Part shown: positions 43,038-51,670 of the stretch, in pieces
Position numbering within the stretch: position 1 is the first letter of the stretch
How the letters are laid out: each line of letters begins with the position of its first letter
Assembly (NCBI RefSeq): GCF_002940685.1
Contig: NZ_PNFP01000027.1
Span: forward strand, 1-64,000
From: Ensifer adhaerens
GTDB lineage: Bacteria; Pseudomonadota; Alphaproteobacteria; Rhizobiales; Rhizobiaceae
Length of the DNA stretch: 64,000 nucleotides
Direction: 5' to 3'
Program-made: the position numbers and the translations under genes
Notes under the pieces: model-generated
Databases searched by the model: none
The model's input: the letters and a program-made list of their open reading frames with translations, nothing else
What the model was told of the DNA's origin: nothing

Positions 43038-44084
43038 TTAGGCTTTGGCTTTACGCTTTTGCGGGCGATCGGGTCGGCGGGCTCGGCTCGGCGCCGAAAC
43101 CGGCTGAAAGCTGTCCTTGCCCGATTTACGATCTGTCGGCTCGGATTTCGAGGTGCGGCTGCGAATAATCGTGCGTGCCGACGTCTGGAGTTCCGGCATG
43201 GGGTCGCTCTCGAGTGTGGCGAACATCCAGTCGATGAAGATGCGCACGATCGGGGCTGCCAGCACCTCGTTGCGGCAGGCAACGAAGAAGGCATCGTTGG
43301 CGGGCACGGTCAGGTCGAAGGGCGCGATCAGTTCGCCGCGCGCGATCAGGCTGCCCGCGGTGATGGTGTCGCCAAGCGCCACGCCCTGATTGTGCAGCGC
43401 CGCCTCGGTCGAAAGCCTGGCGTCGCTCATGAAATGCTGCCGCCCGCGCTGCAGGTCGCTGGCGTCGGCCGCGGCAAGCCAGGTGTTCCACTCGCGCCCG
43501 TCGTCGCCATGCAGCATCACGTGGTCGCGCAGATCCCGCACCGAGCGCAAGGGCCGCATGTTGAGCAGGGTCGGGCTCACGACCGGGAAGAGTTCCAGCC
43601 GACTCCAGAGCTTGGCCCAGGCGCCCGACCAGTTGCCGTCGCCATAGATCAGGCAGACGTCGACATCGGGCGAATGCAGATAGGCTTCGTCGTTGGAGGC
43701 GATCAGCGTCAGGCGCACGTCTGGATACTGCTCGGTGAAGAGATGCAGCCGCGGGATCAGCCAGAAGGAAAGCAGAGCCGGGACGCAGGTGATCCGGAGT
43801 TCTCCGCTCGTCGTCGGCCGTGTCATCGCCGCGGTCGCCGCTGCGATCTCGGCAAAGGCATGGGTGACGGCCGGAAGCAGCAGCGCGCCCTGCGGCGTCA
43901 GTTTCAGCCGCTTGCCGCCGCGCTCGAACAGGGCGGCGTTGACCGAGAGTTCGAGCGCACGGATCTGGTGACTGATCGCTCCGTGGGTCACGTTCAATTC
44001 GCGTGCGGCCGCAGACACGGAGCCCCGCCGCGCCGTCGCTTCGAAGGCGCGCAAGGGGTTCAGGGGCGGCAGGCGGCTGGACAA
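43038..44084 (-). CDS. LysR family transcriptional regulator (GcvA-like), 348 aa
   Basis: LysR HTH (about 8-65, RGSVSAAARELNVTHGAISHQIRALE) and the co-inducer domain (about 90-295). The first-position pattern LNPLRAFEATARRGS is shared with GcvA. It is about 45 residues longer than usual, ending in a basic, low-complexity tail (SRARRPDRPQKRKAKA). It is divergent from the agmatinase, with a T-N11-A dyad between them, so it probably activates that operon and controls itself and the aminotransferase. Confidence 0.88.
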   Translation of the reverse strand: MSSRLPPLNPLRAFEATARRGSVSAAARELNVTHGAISHQIRALELSVNAALFERGGKRLKLTPQGALLLPAVTHAFAEIAAATAAMTRPTTSGELRITCVPALLSFWLIPRLHLFTEQYPDVRLTLIASNDEAYLHSPDVDVCLIYGDGNWSGAWAKLWSRLELFPVVSPTLLNMRPLRSVRDLRDHVMLHGDDGREWNTWLAAADASDLQRGRQHFMSDARLSTEAALHNQGVALGDTITAGSLIARGELIAPFDLTVPANDAFFVACRNEVLAAPIVRIFIDWMFATLESDPMPELQTSARTIIRSRTSKSEPTDRKSGKDSFQPVSAPSRARRPDRPQKRKAKA

Positions 44085-44112
44085 ATCAGAGGGTTCCGGC
44101 GGCAGTTCAGAA

Positions 44113-44129
44113 TGTGAATTTTTCTCACA
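44113..44129. promoter_or_regulatory. LysR-type box tgtga-N7-tcaca
   Basis: Dyad with 5-bp arms containing the T-N11-A pattern (T44115 to A44127), 29 bases upstream of the LysR start and in the divergent region with the agmatinase. Fits a LysR recognition site; the regulator-target link is inference. Confidence 0.5.
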
Positions 44130-44306
44130 CGAAACGCTATAACAATGTCAATTGATTTTCCAGAGGAATTGCCGCCTAATATTCATCAACAAAGGCGAAA
44201 ACGCCTGGGGAACATGATCGCGCCGGACAAGCCGGCTCATCCGCAGAGAGATATCTGTGGCGCCCTCGCGCGCATGCCTCAGGCTATGGATGACGGAGGA
44301 CCACCG

Positions 44307-45368
44307 ATGGCCTGGGACGATAACAAGCTTGCCGAACTCAAGGCGAAATACGGCGAAAGCCATGGCGGCGAGCTGTTCGACCCGACCTTTCGCAAGGTCG
44401 CCGACAAGATCTTCAACAAGAGCGGCACGCGGCTTGCGCCCTATTCCGGCATCCCGACCTTCCTGACCGCGCCGCATATGCCCGTCGATGCCGAAAACCC
44501 GGATTTCGGCAATCTGCAGGTGGCGATCGTCGGCATCCCGATGGATCTTGGCGTCACCAACCGTCCGGGCTCGCGCTTCGGACCGCGGGCGCTGCGTACG
44601 ATCGAGCGCATCGGCCCCTACAACCACGTGCTCGGCTGCACGCCGGTGCAGGAACTGCGCGTCGCCGATATCGGCGACGTGCCGTTCCAGAGCCGCTACC
44701 GGCTGGAACTCAGCCATGACGATATCGAAAAGCGCATCAACCAGATCGTCGATGCCGGCGTGCTGCCGCTGTCGGTCGGCGGCGACCATTCGATCACCCA
44801 TCCGATCCTCAAGGCCGTCGGCAAGAAGCGCCCGGTCGGCATGATCCACATCGACGCCCACTGCGACACCGGCGGCGCCTACGACCTCACCAAGTTCCAC
44901 CATGGCGGTCCGTTCCGCAACGCCGTGCTCGACGGCGTGCTCGACCCGACCCGCGTGGTGCAGATCGGCATTCGCGGCTCGGCCGAATATCTTTGGGAGT
45001 TCTCCTACGAGTCCGGCATGACGGTCATCCACGCCGAGGAAGTGACCGGTCTCGGCATTCCCGCGATCATCGAGAAGGCGAAGAAGATCGTCGGCGACGG
45101 CCCGACCTATCTCTCCTTCGACATCGACAGCCTCGATCCGAGCTTCGCGCCGGGCACCGGCACGCCGGAGGTCGGCGGCCTCACCACCCGCGAGGTGCTG
45201 GAACTGATCCGCGGCCTCAAGGGCATCAACCTCGTCGGCGGCGACGTCGTGGAAGTGGCACCACAATATGACTCGACCACCAACACGGCGCACGCCGGCG
45301 CGCAGGTGCTCTTCGAAATCCTGAGCCTCATGGTCTTCAGCCCGGCGATCACCGGCAAGTCGGCTTGA
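44307..45368 (+). CDS. speB: agmatinase/ureohydrolase family protein, 353 aa
   Basis: All binuclear-metal ligands of the arginase fold are present: His161 (GGDHS), Asp183/His185/Asp187 (DAHCD), Asp272 and Asp274 (FDIDSLDP). It hydrolyses a guanidino compound to urea plus an amine; agmatine to putrescine is the textbook reaction. Its extended N-terminus (about 60 residues before the core) is longer than E. coli SpeB and also found in other ureohydrolases, so guanidinobutyrate or guanidine cannot be excluded. ATG at 44307 has GGAGGA six bases upstream; an upstream ATG at 44145 is not supported. First gene of a polyamine/guanidino operon. Confidence 0.88.
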   Translation: MAWDDNKLAELKAKYGESHGGELFDPTFRKVADKIFNKSGTRLAPYSGIPTFLTAPHMPVDAENPDFGNLQVAIVGIPMDLGVTNRPGSRFGPRALRTIERIGPYNHVLGCTPVQELRVADIGDVPFQSRYRLELSHDDIEKRINQIVDAGVLPLSVGGDHSITHPILKAVGKKRPVGMIHIDAHCDTGGAYDLTKFHHGGPFRNAVLDGVLDPTRVVQIGIRGSAEYLWEFSYESGMTVIHAEEVTGLGIPAIIEKAKKIVGDGPTYLSFDIDSLDPSFAPGTGTPEVGGLTTREVLELIRGLKGINLVGGDVVEVAPQYDSTTNTAHAGAQVLFEILSLMVFSPAITGKSA

Positions 45369-45385
45369 GGCCTGACTAAGGGTTC

Positions 45386-45416
45386 GTCGGCCGCCGGACC
45401 GGAAACGGCGGCCGAC
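45386..45416 (+). terminator. intercistronic hairpin after the agmatinase gene
   Basis: Perfect 10-bp stem gtcggccgcc / ggcggccgac with an 11-nt loop, no T-run. Sits between agmatinase and binding-protein genes. Confidence 0.5.
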
Positions 45417-45460
45417 CACCAGACATCACAATCACAAAGCTTCCGGGTAGGGGAATTACC

Positions 45461-46255
45461 ATGACGATCCATTCGAAACTGAAGACAGCCTTCGCCGCCG
45501 CCCTGATGCTGGGTGCCGCCGCCGGCATCGCCAAGGCCGACGCGCTCGCCGACATCAAGTCCGCCGGCCAGATCAATGTCGGCATCTTCTCCGACTTCCC
45601 GCCCTTCTCCTCGGCGAGCGCCGACATGAGCATCAAGGGCTACGACGTCGACGTGGCGCAGCAGATCGCCGACAGCCTCGGCGTCAAGCTCAACCTTGTC
45701 AGCGTCACGGGCCAGAACCGCATTCCCTATCTCAACGACAAGCGCGTCGACATCCTGATGAGCGTCGGCTTCTCCAAGGAGCGCGCCGAAGTCATCGACT
45801 TCGCCGCGGCCTATGCACCTTACTACATCGCCGTCATCGGCCCGGCCGAGCTGAAGGTCGCCGGCAAGGAAGATCTCGCGGAGAAGACGATCGCCGTCAA
45901 CCGCGGCACGCTGGAAGACACGTCGCTCACCGAGGCAGCGCCGGCCAATGCCGACATCCAGCGTTTCGACAACTACAATGCGGTCATTCAGGCCTTCATC
46001 TCCGGCCAGACCCAGCTGATGGTCGTTGGCAACGACGTTGGTGCCCAGGTGCTGGCGCGCCAGGAGGCCCTGAAGCCGGAGCAGAAGTTCCAGCTCCTGA
46101 CCTCGCCGTCGCATATCGGCCTCAACAAAAACGAAGAGGGGCTGAAGACTGCGGTCAACGATGTGGTCGCCAAGATGCTCGCCGACGGGAAGCTCAACGC
46201 GAGTTCGGAAGCCTGGCTGAAGACGCCGCTTAACCCCGACAACCTCAAGGACTAA
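45461..46255 (+). CDS. amino-acid-type ABC substrate-binding protein (SBP_bac_3), 264 aa
   Basis: Signal peptide (about 1-27, ending AAGIAKA) and a PBPb fold with INVGIFSDFPPF, GYDVDVAQQIADSLGV, VDILMSVGFSKERAEVIDF and AVNRGTLEDT. The family binds polar or basic amino acids and opines. ATG follows GGGGAATTACC. Located after the agmatinase and before two matching permeases, so it may bind arginine, agmatine or another guanidino compound. Hairpin and RIME-like repeat follow. Confidence 0.9.
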   Translation: MTIHSKLKTAFAAALMLGAAAGIAKADALADIKSAGQINVGIFSDFPPFSSASADMSIKGYDVDVAQQIADSLGVKLNLVSVTGQNRIPYLNDKRVDILMSVGFSKERAEVIDFAAAYAPYYIAVIGPAELKVAGKEDLAEKTIAVNRGTLEDTSLTEAAPANADIQRFDNYNAVIQAFISGQTQLMVVGNDVGAQVLARQEALKPEQKFQLLTSPSHIGLNKNEEGLKTAVNDVVAKMLADGKLNASSEAWLKTPLNPDNLKD

Positions 46256-46269
46256 AGGCACCTGATGGC

Positions 46270-46294
46270 AAACGGGGAGCGACGCTCCCCGTTT
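46270..46294 (+). terminator. hairpin after the amino-acid binding-protein gene
   Basis: Stem aaacggggagc / gctccccgttt (11 bp) with loop gac, 14 bases past the stop, followed by only a weak T-run. Together with the adjacent repeat it probably limits readthrough to the permeases. Confidence 0.6.
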
Positions 46295-46298
46295 GCCT

Positions 46299-46401
46299 CT
46301 ACAGCGCCGCGCGTCTGATCAGGCGCGCGAAGGCCGCTGTAGCACTTCTGAATTACGGCATGTTTTTATCCTTGTTCGTGCCGATTTAAGGAAACATGCC
46401 G
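46299..46401 (-). repeat. RIME-like intergenic repeat, copy 3 (inverse orientation)
   Basis: Contains ctacagc (46299) ... gctgtag (ending 46342) with inner gcgcgtct / aggcgcgc, then cggcatgttt / aaacatgccg (46356-46365 / 46392-46401) with inner A/T-rich arm. Its reverse complement follows copy 2 element by element. Lies between a binding-protein and a permease gene, like copy 1. Confidence 0.78.
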
Positions 46402-46417
46402 AGGAAAGGTTCCAACG

Positions 46418-47086
46418 ATGGGTTACGGCCTCAGCTTCGGTTGGCTCAAGGACGCTGCGGGCGCGATCGCCCACGGCGCCGCCATGACCGTGTTCCTGAT
46501 CGCCTGCACCACGGTGCTCGGCATCCTGATCAGCATTCTCTTTGCCGCCGCCCGCCGCAGCCGCTACGGCCTGTTGCGCAGGGCGGTTGCCGTCTACGTC
46601 GAGGTGATCCGCAACACGCCGTTTCTGGTGCAGCTGTTCTTCATCTTCTTCGGTCTGCCGAGCCTCGGCATCCGGCTCGATCCGATTGTCGCCGCGATCG
46701 TCGCGATGACCCTCAACATGGCCGCCTATACGACCGAGATCGTCGGCGCGGGCCTCGATGCTGTGCCGAAAGGACAGAGCGAGGCGGCATTCGCGCTCGG
46801 GCTGAAACCCCGCCAGGTCTTCGTCAAGATCATCCTGCCGCAGGCGCTGAAGGTGATCTTCCCGGCGCTGACCAGCCAGGTGATCATCATGATGCTGGAA
46901 TCGGCCGTCGTCTCGCAGATCGCGGTTCGGGAACTCGCCCACGAGGCGGACCTCCTGCAGGCGCGCACCTTCCGTTCGTTCGAGACCTATTTCGTCGTCA
47001 CCCTGATCTATCTCGGTCTGTCGATGGCCCTGCGCCGGCTCTTCGTCGCCGGTGGCAGGCGCGTGCTTGGAGCCGGCGTGTCATGA
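46418..47086 (+). CDS. amino-acid ABC transporter permease, 222 aa
   Basis: HisM/HisQ-type permease with about five helices and the loop AKGQSEAAFALGLKPRQVFVKIILPQAL-like region (about 115-140). It carries RNTPFLVQLFFIFFGLP, diagnostic for polar amino acid systems. ATG follows GAGGAAAGG. Stop overlaps the next start (ATGA). Likely forms a heterodimer with the following permease. Confidence 0.9.
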   Translation: MGYGLSFGWLKDAAGAIAHGAAMTVFLIACTTVLGILISILFAAARRSRYGLLRRAVAVYVEVIRNTPFLVQLFFIFFGLPSLGIRLDPIVAAIVAMTLNMAAYTTEIVGAGLDAVPKGQSEAAFALGLKPRQVFVKIILPQALKVIFPALTSQVIIMMLESAVVSQIAVRELAHEADLLQARTFRSFETYFVVTLIYLGLSMALRRLFVAGGRRVLGAGVS

Positions 47087-47730
47087 TCGAATTCACCTTC
47101 TGGGACATCCTGCGCAATCTGATCTTCGCCACCCGCTGGACGGTGCTGCTGTCGGCCGTCGCCTTTGCCGGTGGGGCGGCCGTCGGGCTTGCGATCCTTG
47201 CGGCGCGCATCTCCGAGCGCCGCTGGCTGCGCCGCTTCGGCTCGGGCTATATCGCGCTCTTCCAGGGCACGCCGCTCCTGATGCAGCTGTTCCTGATGTT
47301 CTTCGGCCTGCCGATGCTCGGTTTCCGGATCGAACCCTGGACGGCGGCCGCACTCGGACTGACTTTCTATGCCAGCGCCTATCTCGCCGAGATCTGGCGC
47401 GGCGGCGTGGAAGCGCTGCCGCGCGGGCAATGGGATGCGGGCGCGAGCCTCGGGCTGCACCGGTTGCAGGAACTGCGCCTCGTCATCCTGCCGCAGGCCT
47501 TCGCCATCACCCGGCCGGCGGCGGTCGGCTTCCTCGTGCAGCTGATCAAGAGCACGGCGCTGACCTCGATCATCGGCTTCGAAGAGCTTCTCAGAACCGC
47601 CAATGCGATCAATAATGCCACCTTCGAACCTTTCACGGTCTATGGGCTGGTCGCGGTGATCTTCTTCGTGCTGTGTTATCCATTGACGCAATATTCGCGC
47701 ATGCTGGAGCGCAAATCACCCGCGCACTGA
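47083..47730 (+). CDS. amino-acid ABC transporter permease, 215 aa
   Basis: Second HisM/HisQ-type permease, with FQGTPLLMQLFLMFFGLP and the loop PRGQWDAGASLGLHRLQELRLVILPQ (split motif, about 106-130). Coupled to the preceding permease by an ATGA overlap. No GlnQ/HisP-type ATPase follows; the next genes are a different, polyamine-type importer. Confidence 0.9.
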   Translation: MIEFTFWDILRNLIFATRWTVLLSAVAFAGGAAVGLAILAARISERRWLRRFGSGYIALFQGTPLLMQLFLMFFGLPMLGFRIEPWTAAALGLTFYASAYLAEIWRGGVEALPRGQWDAGASLGLHRLQELRLVILPQAFAITRPAAVGFLVQLIKSTALTSIIGFEELLRTANAINNATFEPFTVYGLVAVIFFVLCYPLTQYSRMLERKSPAH

Positions 47731-47803
47731 GACTGAAAATGTGCAAGAAATCAAAGAGAACAGGGAACAAGGCGGATCACCGCCGAAACAAAGGAGAACG
47801 CGA

Positions 47804-48883
47804 ATGATCACCACGTCCATCAAGCGCCGCACACTGCTCGGCGCAGGCCTTGCCGGCGCTTCCATGCTGGCAATGCCGTCGATCCTGCGCGCGCAGGACA
47901 AGTCGCTGAAAGTCGGCGTCTATGGCGGCTACTTCAAGGATTCGTTCGACAAGAACATCTTCCCGGAATTCACCAAGGCGACCGGCATCGCGGTTGAATC
48001 GATCGCCGAGCCGACCGGTGAGGCCTGGCTCGTCCAGCTCGAGCAGGCGGCCCGCGCCGGCCAGGCGCCGGCCGACGTCTCGATGATGTCGCAGGTGGCG
48101 ATGCTGAAAGGTCAGTCGACCGATCTCTGGACGCCGCTCGACACCGCCAAGATCAAGAACGCCTCGAACCTGCTCGACCGTTTCGTCAACAAGTATCCGG
48201 ATGGCCGCATCGCCGGCATCGGTGCCGTCTCCTGGTACATTACGCTGGTGACCAACACCGACGTCTACAAGGAAGCACCGACTTCCTGGACCGCCTTCTG
48301 GGATCCGGCGAACGCCGACAAGCTTGGCCTGCTCGCGCTCGTCTCCAACTCGTTCCTGCTCGAAGTGACGGCGAAGACCTTCTTCGGCGGCACCAATGCA
48401 CTCGACACGGAAGAGGGGCTCTTGAAGGCGTTCGACAAGCTTGCCGAAGTCAAGCCGAACGTGCGCCTGTGGTATCGCGACGAGGCCCAGTTCGAGCAGT
48501 CGCTGAAGTCGGGCGAAATCCCGATGGGTCAGTACTATCACGACGTGACCGGCCTTGCCGCCGCTGACGGCCACCCGGTTCGCTCCACCTTCCCGAAGGA
48601 AGGCGGCATCCAGGATTCCGGTTGCTGGGCGCTGTCGCGCGCTTCGCAGAAGTCCGAGGAGGCCCACATCTTCATCGACTACATGTGCCAGCCCTCGATC
48701 CAGGCGACGCTGTCGCGCAAGGTCGGCACGTCGCCGACCGTCAAGCGCGAGGTCACGGACCTGACCGACAAGGAGTTCGCAGCCGTATCGTCCGACATCG
48801 AGCCGATCATTCCGCGCTACGATCTCTACCAGACCAAGTCGGATTGGCTGAACCAGAAGTGGACCGAGCTGATCGTCGGCTGA
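47804..48883 (+). CDS. polyamine-type ABC substrate-binding protein with Tat-like signal, 359 aa
   Basis: N-terminus SIKRRTLLGAGLAG (5-18) is a good twin-arginine signal, cleaved near RAQ (about 31). Mature part is SBP_bac_6/8-like with VGVYGGYFKDSFD, DVSMMSQVAML and PEGGIQDSGCWALS-type segments. ATG follows AAGGAG. Start of a complete importer with the next three genes. Ligand by family: putrescine/spermidine or related amines. Confidence 0.88.
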   Translation: MITTSIKRRTLLGAGLAGASMLAMPSILRAQDKSLKVGVYGGYFKDSFDKNIFPEFTKATGIAVESIAEPTGEAWLVQLEQAARAGQAPADVSMMSQVAMLKGQSTDLWTPLDTAKIKNASNLLDRFVNKYPDGRIAGIGAVSWYITLVTNTDVYKEAPTSWTAFWDPANADKLGLLALVSNSFLLEVTAKTFFGGTNALDTEEGLLKAFDKLAEVKPNVRLWYRDEAQFEQSLKSGEIPMGQYYHDVTGLAAADGHPVRSTFPKEGGIQDSGCWALSRASQKSEEAHIFIDYMCQPSIQATLSRKVGTSPTVKREVTDLTDKEFAAVSSDIEPIIPRYDLYQTKSDWLNQKWTELIVG

Positions 48884-48984
48884 TCCAGTCTGCCCTATAT
48901 CGAACGACGGGGAGGGGCCTTGCCGGCCGCTCCCCGCCCAAAACCCTCCCATGAGGCGGAGGGGATCATCCTTGCGGAGACACA

Positions 48985-50022
48985 ATGTCCGGACTTGCCC
49001 TTCAAAACGTCGTCAAGGAATTCGGAGCCTTCAGGGCCGTCAACAATGTCGACCTGACGGTACCGCACGGCACCTTTGTCTGCATGCTCGGACCATCCGG
49101 CTGTGGCAAGACGACCTTGCTCCGCATGATCGCCGGCCTCGACCTGCCGACCGGCGGCGCGATCCGGCTCGACGGCGAGGACATCACCCGCGTGCCGACG
49201 CACAAGCGCAATCTCGGCATGGTGTTCCAGTCGCTGGCGCTGTTTCCGCATCTGACCGTCGGCGAGAATATCGCCTATCCCTTGCGCATCCGTGGGGTCG
49301 CCAAGGAAGAGCAGAAGAAGCGCGTCGACGAGCTTCTCGCGATGATCCATCTCTCCGGCTATGCCGACCGTCCGGTCGCCAAGCTCTCCGGCGGCCAGCG
49401 CCAGCGCGTGGCGATTGCCCGGGCGCTGTCGATCTCGCCGAAACTGTTCCTGCTCGACGAGCCGCTGTCCGCACTCGACGCGAAGCTGCGTGAGGCGATG
49501 CAGGTGGAGCTGCGCCAGCTCCAGCAGAAGCTCGGCATCACCACCATCGTCGTCACCCACGATCAGCGCGAAGCCATGACCATGGCCGACACCGTCGTCG
49601 TCATGAGCGGCGGCGAAATCCGCCAGGCCGCTTCGCCGATCGAAATCTATCGTCGCCCGGCCGACAGCTTCGTCGCCGACTTCATCGGCCAGACCAATCT
49701 GCTCGAGGTTCAGGCCGACAGCGCCGGCCGCGCCGAGGTGCTCGGTCACGTGGTGCCCGGCCTCAGCCTGCCGGCAGGGTCCAACAAGGGGACGCTCTCG
49801 GTGCGTCCCGAAGACGTGCATCTGACGGCGCCCGGCGCCGGTTCGCTCACCGGCAAGGTCACCTTCGTGCGCGATCTCGGCGGCACGATCGAAACCTTTG
49901 TCGACATTGCCGGTCATCAGATCGTCGCCGTCTCCACGCCGCGCGCCCGGCCTGACGTTTCGGTCGGGCAGGAGGTCGGCATCGCGCTCACCCCCGATGT
50001 CTGCGTGGTGCTGAAGAAATGA
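48985..50022 (+). CDS. polyamine-type ABC ATP-binding protein, 345 aa
   Basis: PotA-type ATPase: Walker A GPSGCGKTT (about 34-42), Q-loop MVFQSLALFPHL, signature LSGGQRQ, Walker B LFLLDEPLSALD, H-loop VTHDQREA, and a C-terminal TOBE domain (about 265-340). Overlaps the next permease start (ATGA). It is the only ATPase gene between 45.4 and 51.7 kb, so it might also serve the amino-acid-type permeases, though these normally use a different ATPase class. Confidence 0.9.
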   Translation: MSGLALQNVVKEFGAFRAVNNVDLTVPHGTFVCMLGPSGCGKTTLLRMIAGLDLPTGGAIRLDGEDITRVPTHKRNLGMVFQSLALFPHLTVGENIAYPLRIRGVAKEEQKKRVDELLAMIHLSGYADRPVAKLSGGQRQRVAIARALSISPKLFLLDEPLSALDAKLREAMQVELRQLQQKLGITTIVVTHDQREAMTMADTVVVMSGGEIRQAASPIEIYRRPADSFVADFIGQTNLLEVQADSAGRAEVLGHVVPGLSLPAGSNKGTLSVRPEDVHLTAPGAGSLTGKVTFVRDLGGTIETFVDIAGHQIVAVSTPRARPDVSVGQEVGIALTPDVCVVLKK

Positions 50023-50873
50023 GACGCGAACCACCCCAGACCCTCGGCGACTATCTGCCGCTCCTCTTTCCCGCAGCGATGCTGACGATCTTCTTCGTCG
50101 TGCCCTTCGGCACGATGATCGCCGTCAGCTTCTTCCAGCGCCAGCAGGGCGGCTTCTACACGCCGGCCTTCGTCTTCGACAATTACGCCCGCTTCCTCTC
50201 GGTCTTCTTCGGCGGCGTGCTCGGCTTCTCGCTGATGCTGGCCGTCATCGTCGCGATCTGCTGCGTGATGCTTGCCTTGCCCTTCACCTACATGCTGACG
50301 CGCATGGCGCGAAAGGTGCAGGTGGTCTGGCTGGTGGCTCTTCTGTCGATCCTGTCGCTGTCTGAAGTCATCATCGGCTTTGCCTGGTCGACGCTGTTTT
50401 CCCGCACGGCGGGGATCACCAATATCCTCGTCGCACTCGGGATCATGGAGCAGGCCAAGGCCTTGACGCCGAGCTTCGGCGCCGTTCTGACCGGCATGGT
50501 ATATCAGGCCTTCCCCTATACGGTGCTCGTGCTCTTCCCGGCGCTCGTGCGCCTCGATCCGACGCTGACGGAGGCCGCCCGTACGCTCGGCGCTTCGCCG
50601 CTGAAAGCCTTCTTCACTGTGGTCGTGCCGGCGCTACGCAACACCATTACCGCCACCTTGATCATGGTCTTCATCTTCGCGCTCGGCTCGTATCTCTTGC
50701 CGCAGCTGCTCGGCCGGCCGCAGCACTGGACGCTGTCGGTGCTGATCACCGACCAGGCGATCTACCAGTCGAACATGCCGTTTGCCGCTGCCATGGCCGT
50801 GTTCCTCGTGCTCGTCACGCTGGGGCTGGTCGCGCTCACCGTGATTGCCGGACGCAAGGGAGAAGCGGCATGA
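50019..50873 (+). CDS. polyamine-type ABC permease (PotB-like), 284 aa
   Basis: Six helices with EAA loop TEAARTLGASPLKAFFTVVVP (about 184-205) and an N-terminal cytoplasmic stretch. Overlaps the ATPase stop and the next permease start by 4 bases each, showing tight operon coupling. Confidence 0.88.
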   Translation: MRREPPQTLGDYLPLLFPAAMLTIFFVVPFGTMIAVSFFQRQQGGFYTPAFVFDNYARFLSVFFGGVLGFSLMLAVIVAICCVMLALPFTYMLTRMARKVQVVWLVALLSILSLSEVIIGFAWSTLFSRTAGITNILVALGIMEQAKALTPSFGAVLTGMVYQAFPYTVLVLFPALVRLDPTLTEAARTLGASPLKAFFTVVVPALRNTITATLIMVFIFALGSYLLPQLLGRPQHWTLSVLITDQAIYQSNMPFAAAMAVFLVLVTLGLVALTVIAGRKGEAA

Positions 50874-51670
50874 CCTCGATCTTCCGCAAGGCCTACTTCT
50901 TCTTGATCGGGCTGTTCCTGTCGCTGCCGCTGATCGTCGTTGCCGGCGTCTCGGTCAACCAGAAGCAGACGCTCGCCTTTCCTCCACAGGGCTTTTCGCT
51001 CTCCTGGTACGGCGAGATCTTCCTCAATCCGGAATGGCGCAACGCCCTCTTCGCCTCGGTGACGCTGGCCGTGCTTTCGGCAGCGCTTGCAGTCGCGATC
51101 GCGCTGCCGCTCTCCTGGTTCCTCTGGCGGCGCATTGCCCCCTGGGCGAACATCTTCCAGCTTCTGGGCGTGGCACCGTTCACGCTGCCGCCTGTTATCA
51201 CCGCGCTCGGCATGCTTACCTTCTGGGCGACCGTCGGCTTCTACGGCCAGCCCTGGACGGCCGTCGTCAGCCACGCGATCTTCTTCGTGACGCTGCCGCT
51301 GGTGACGCTGTCGCTCGGCTTCACCTCCATCGATCGTTCGCTGGTCGAGGCGGCGTCCACCATGGGGGCTGACGAGCGCACGATCTTCCGCACCGTCGTG
51401 CTGCCGCTGATCCTGCCCTATATCGTCTCCGGCTATGCCTTCGCCTTCGTGCTGTCGCTCAACGAATACATCGTTGCCTACATGACGGTCGGCTTCACGG
51501 TCGAGACGCTGCCGATCAAGATCTTCAACGCGCTGCGCTACGGCTATACGCCGACCATGGCCTCGGTGACGGTTCTCTTCGTCACGACCGCCGCGGTCAT
51601 CTTCAGCCTCGTCGCCCGTTTCGGCGACCTGCCGAAGCTGCTGGGCGCCATGTCGTCGGATGGAAAATGA
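50870..51670 (+). CDS. polyamine-type ABC permease (PotC-like), 266 aa
   Basis: Six helices with EAA loop VEAASTMGADERTIFRTVVLP (about 160-181) and FSLSWYGEIFLNPEWRNA typical of PotC. Overlaps the hydrolase start (ATGA). Completes the second importer. Confidence 0.88.
   Translation: MTSIFRKAYFFLIGLFLSLPLIVVAGVSVNQKQTLAFPPQGFSLSWYGEIFLNPEWRNALFASVTLAVLSAALAVAIALPLSWFLWRRIAPWANIFQLLGVAPFTLPPVITALGMLTFWATVGFYGQPWTAVVSHAIFFVTLPLVTLSLGFTSIDRSLVEAASTMGADERTIFRTVVLPLILPYIVSGYAFAFVLSLNEYIVAYMTVGFTVETLPIKIFNALRYGYTPTMASVTVLFVTTAAVIFSLVARFGDLPKLLGAMSSDGK

Noticed and set aside
44145-44306. N-terminal extension of the agmatinase to an ATG at 44145
   Set aside because: The extension is atypical for the family and lacks a ribosome binding site, while the ATG at 44307 has GGAGGA at the right distance.
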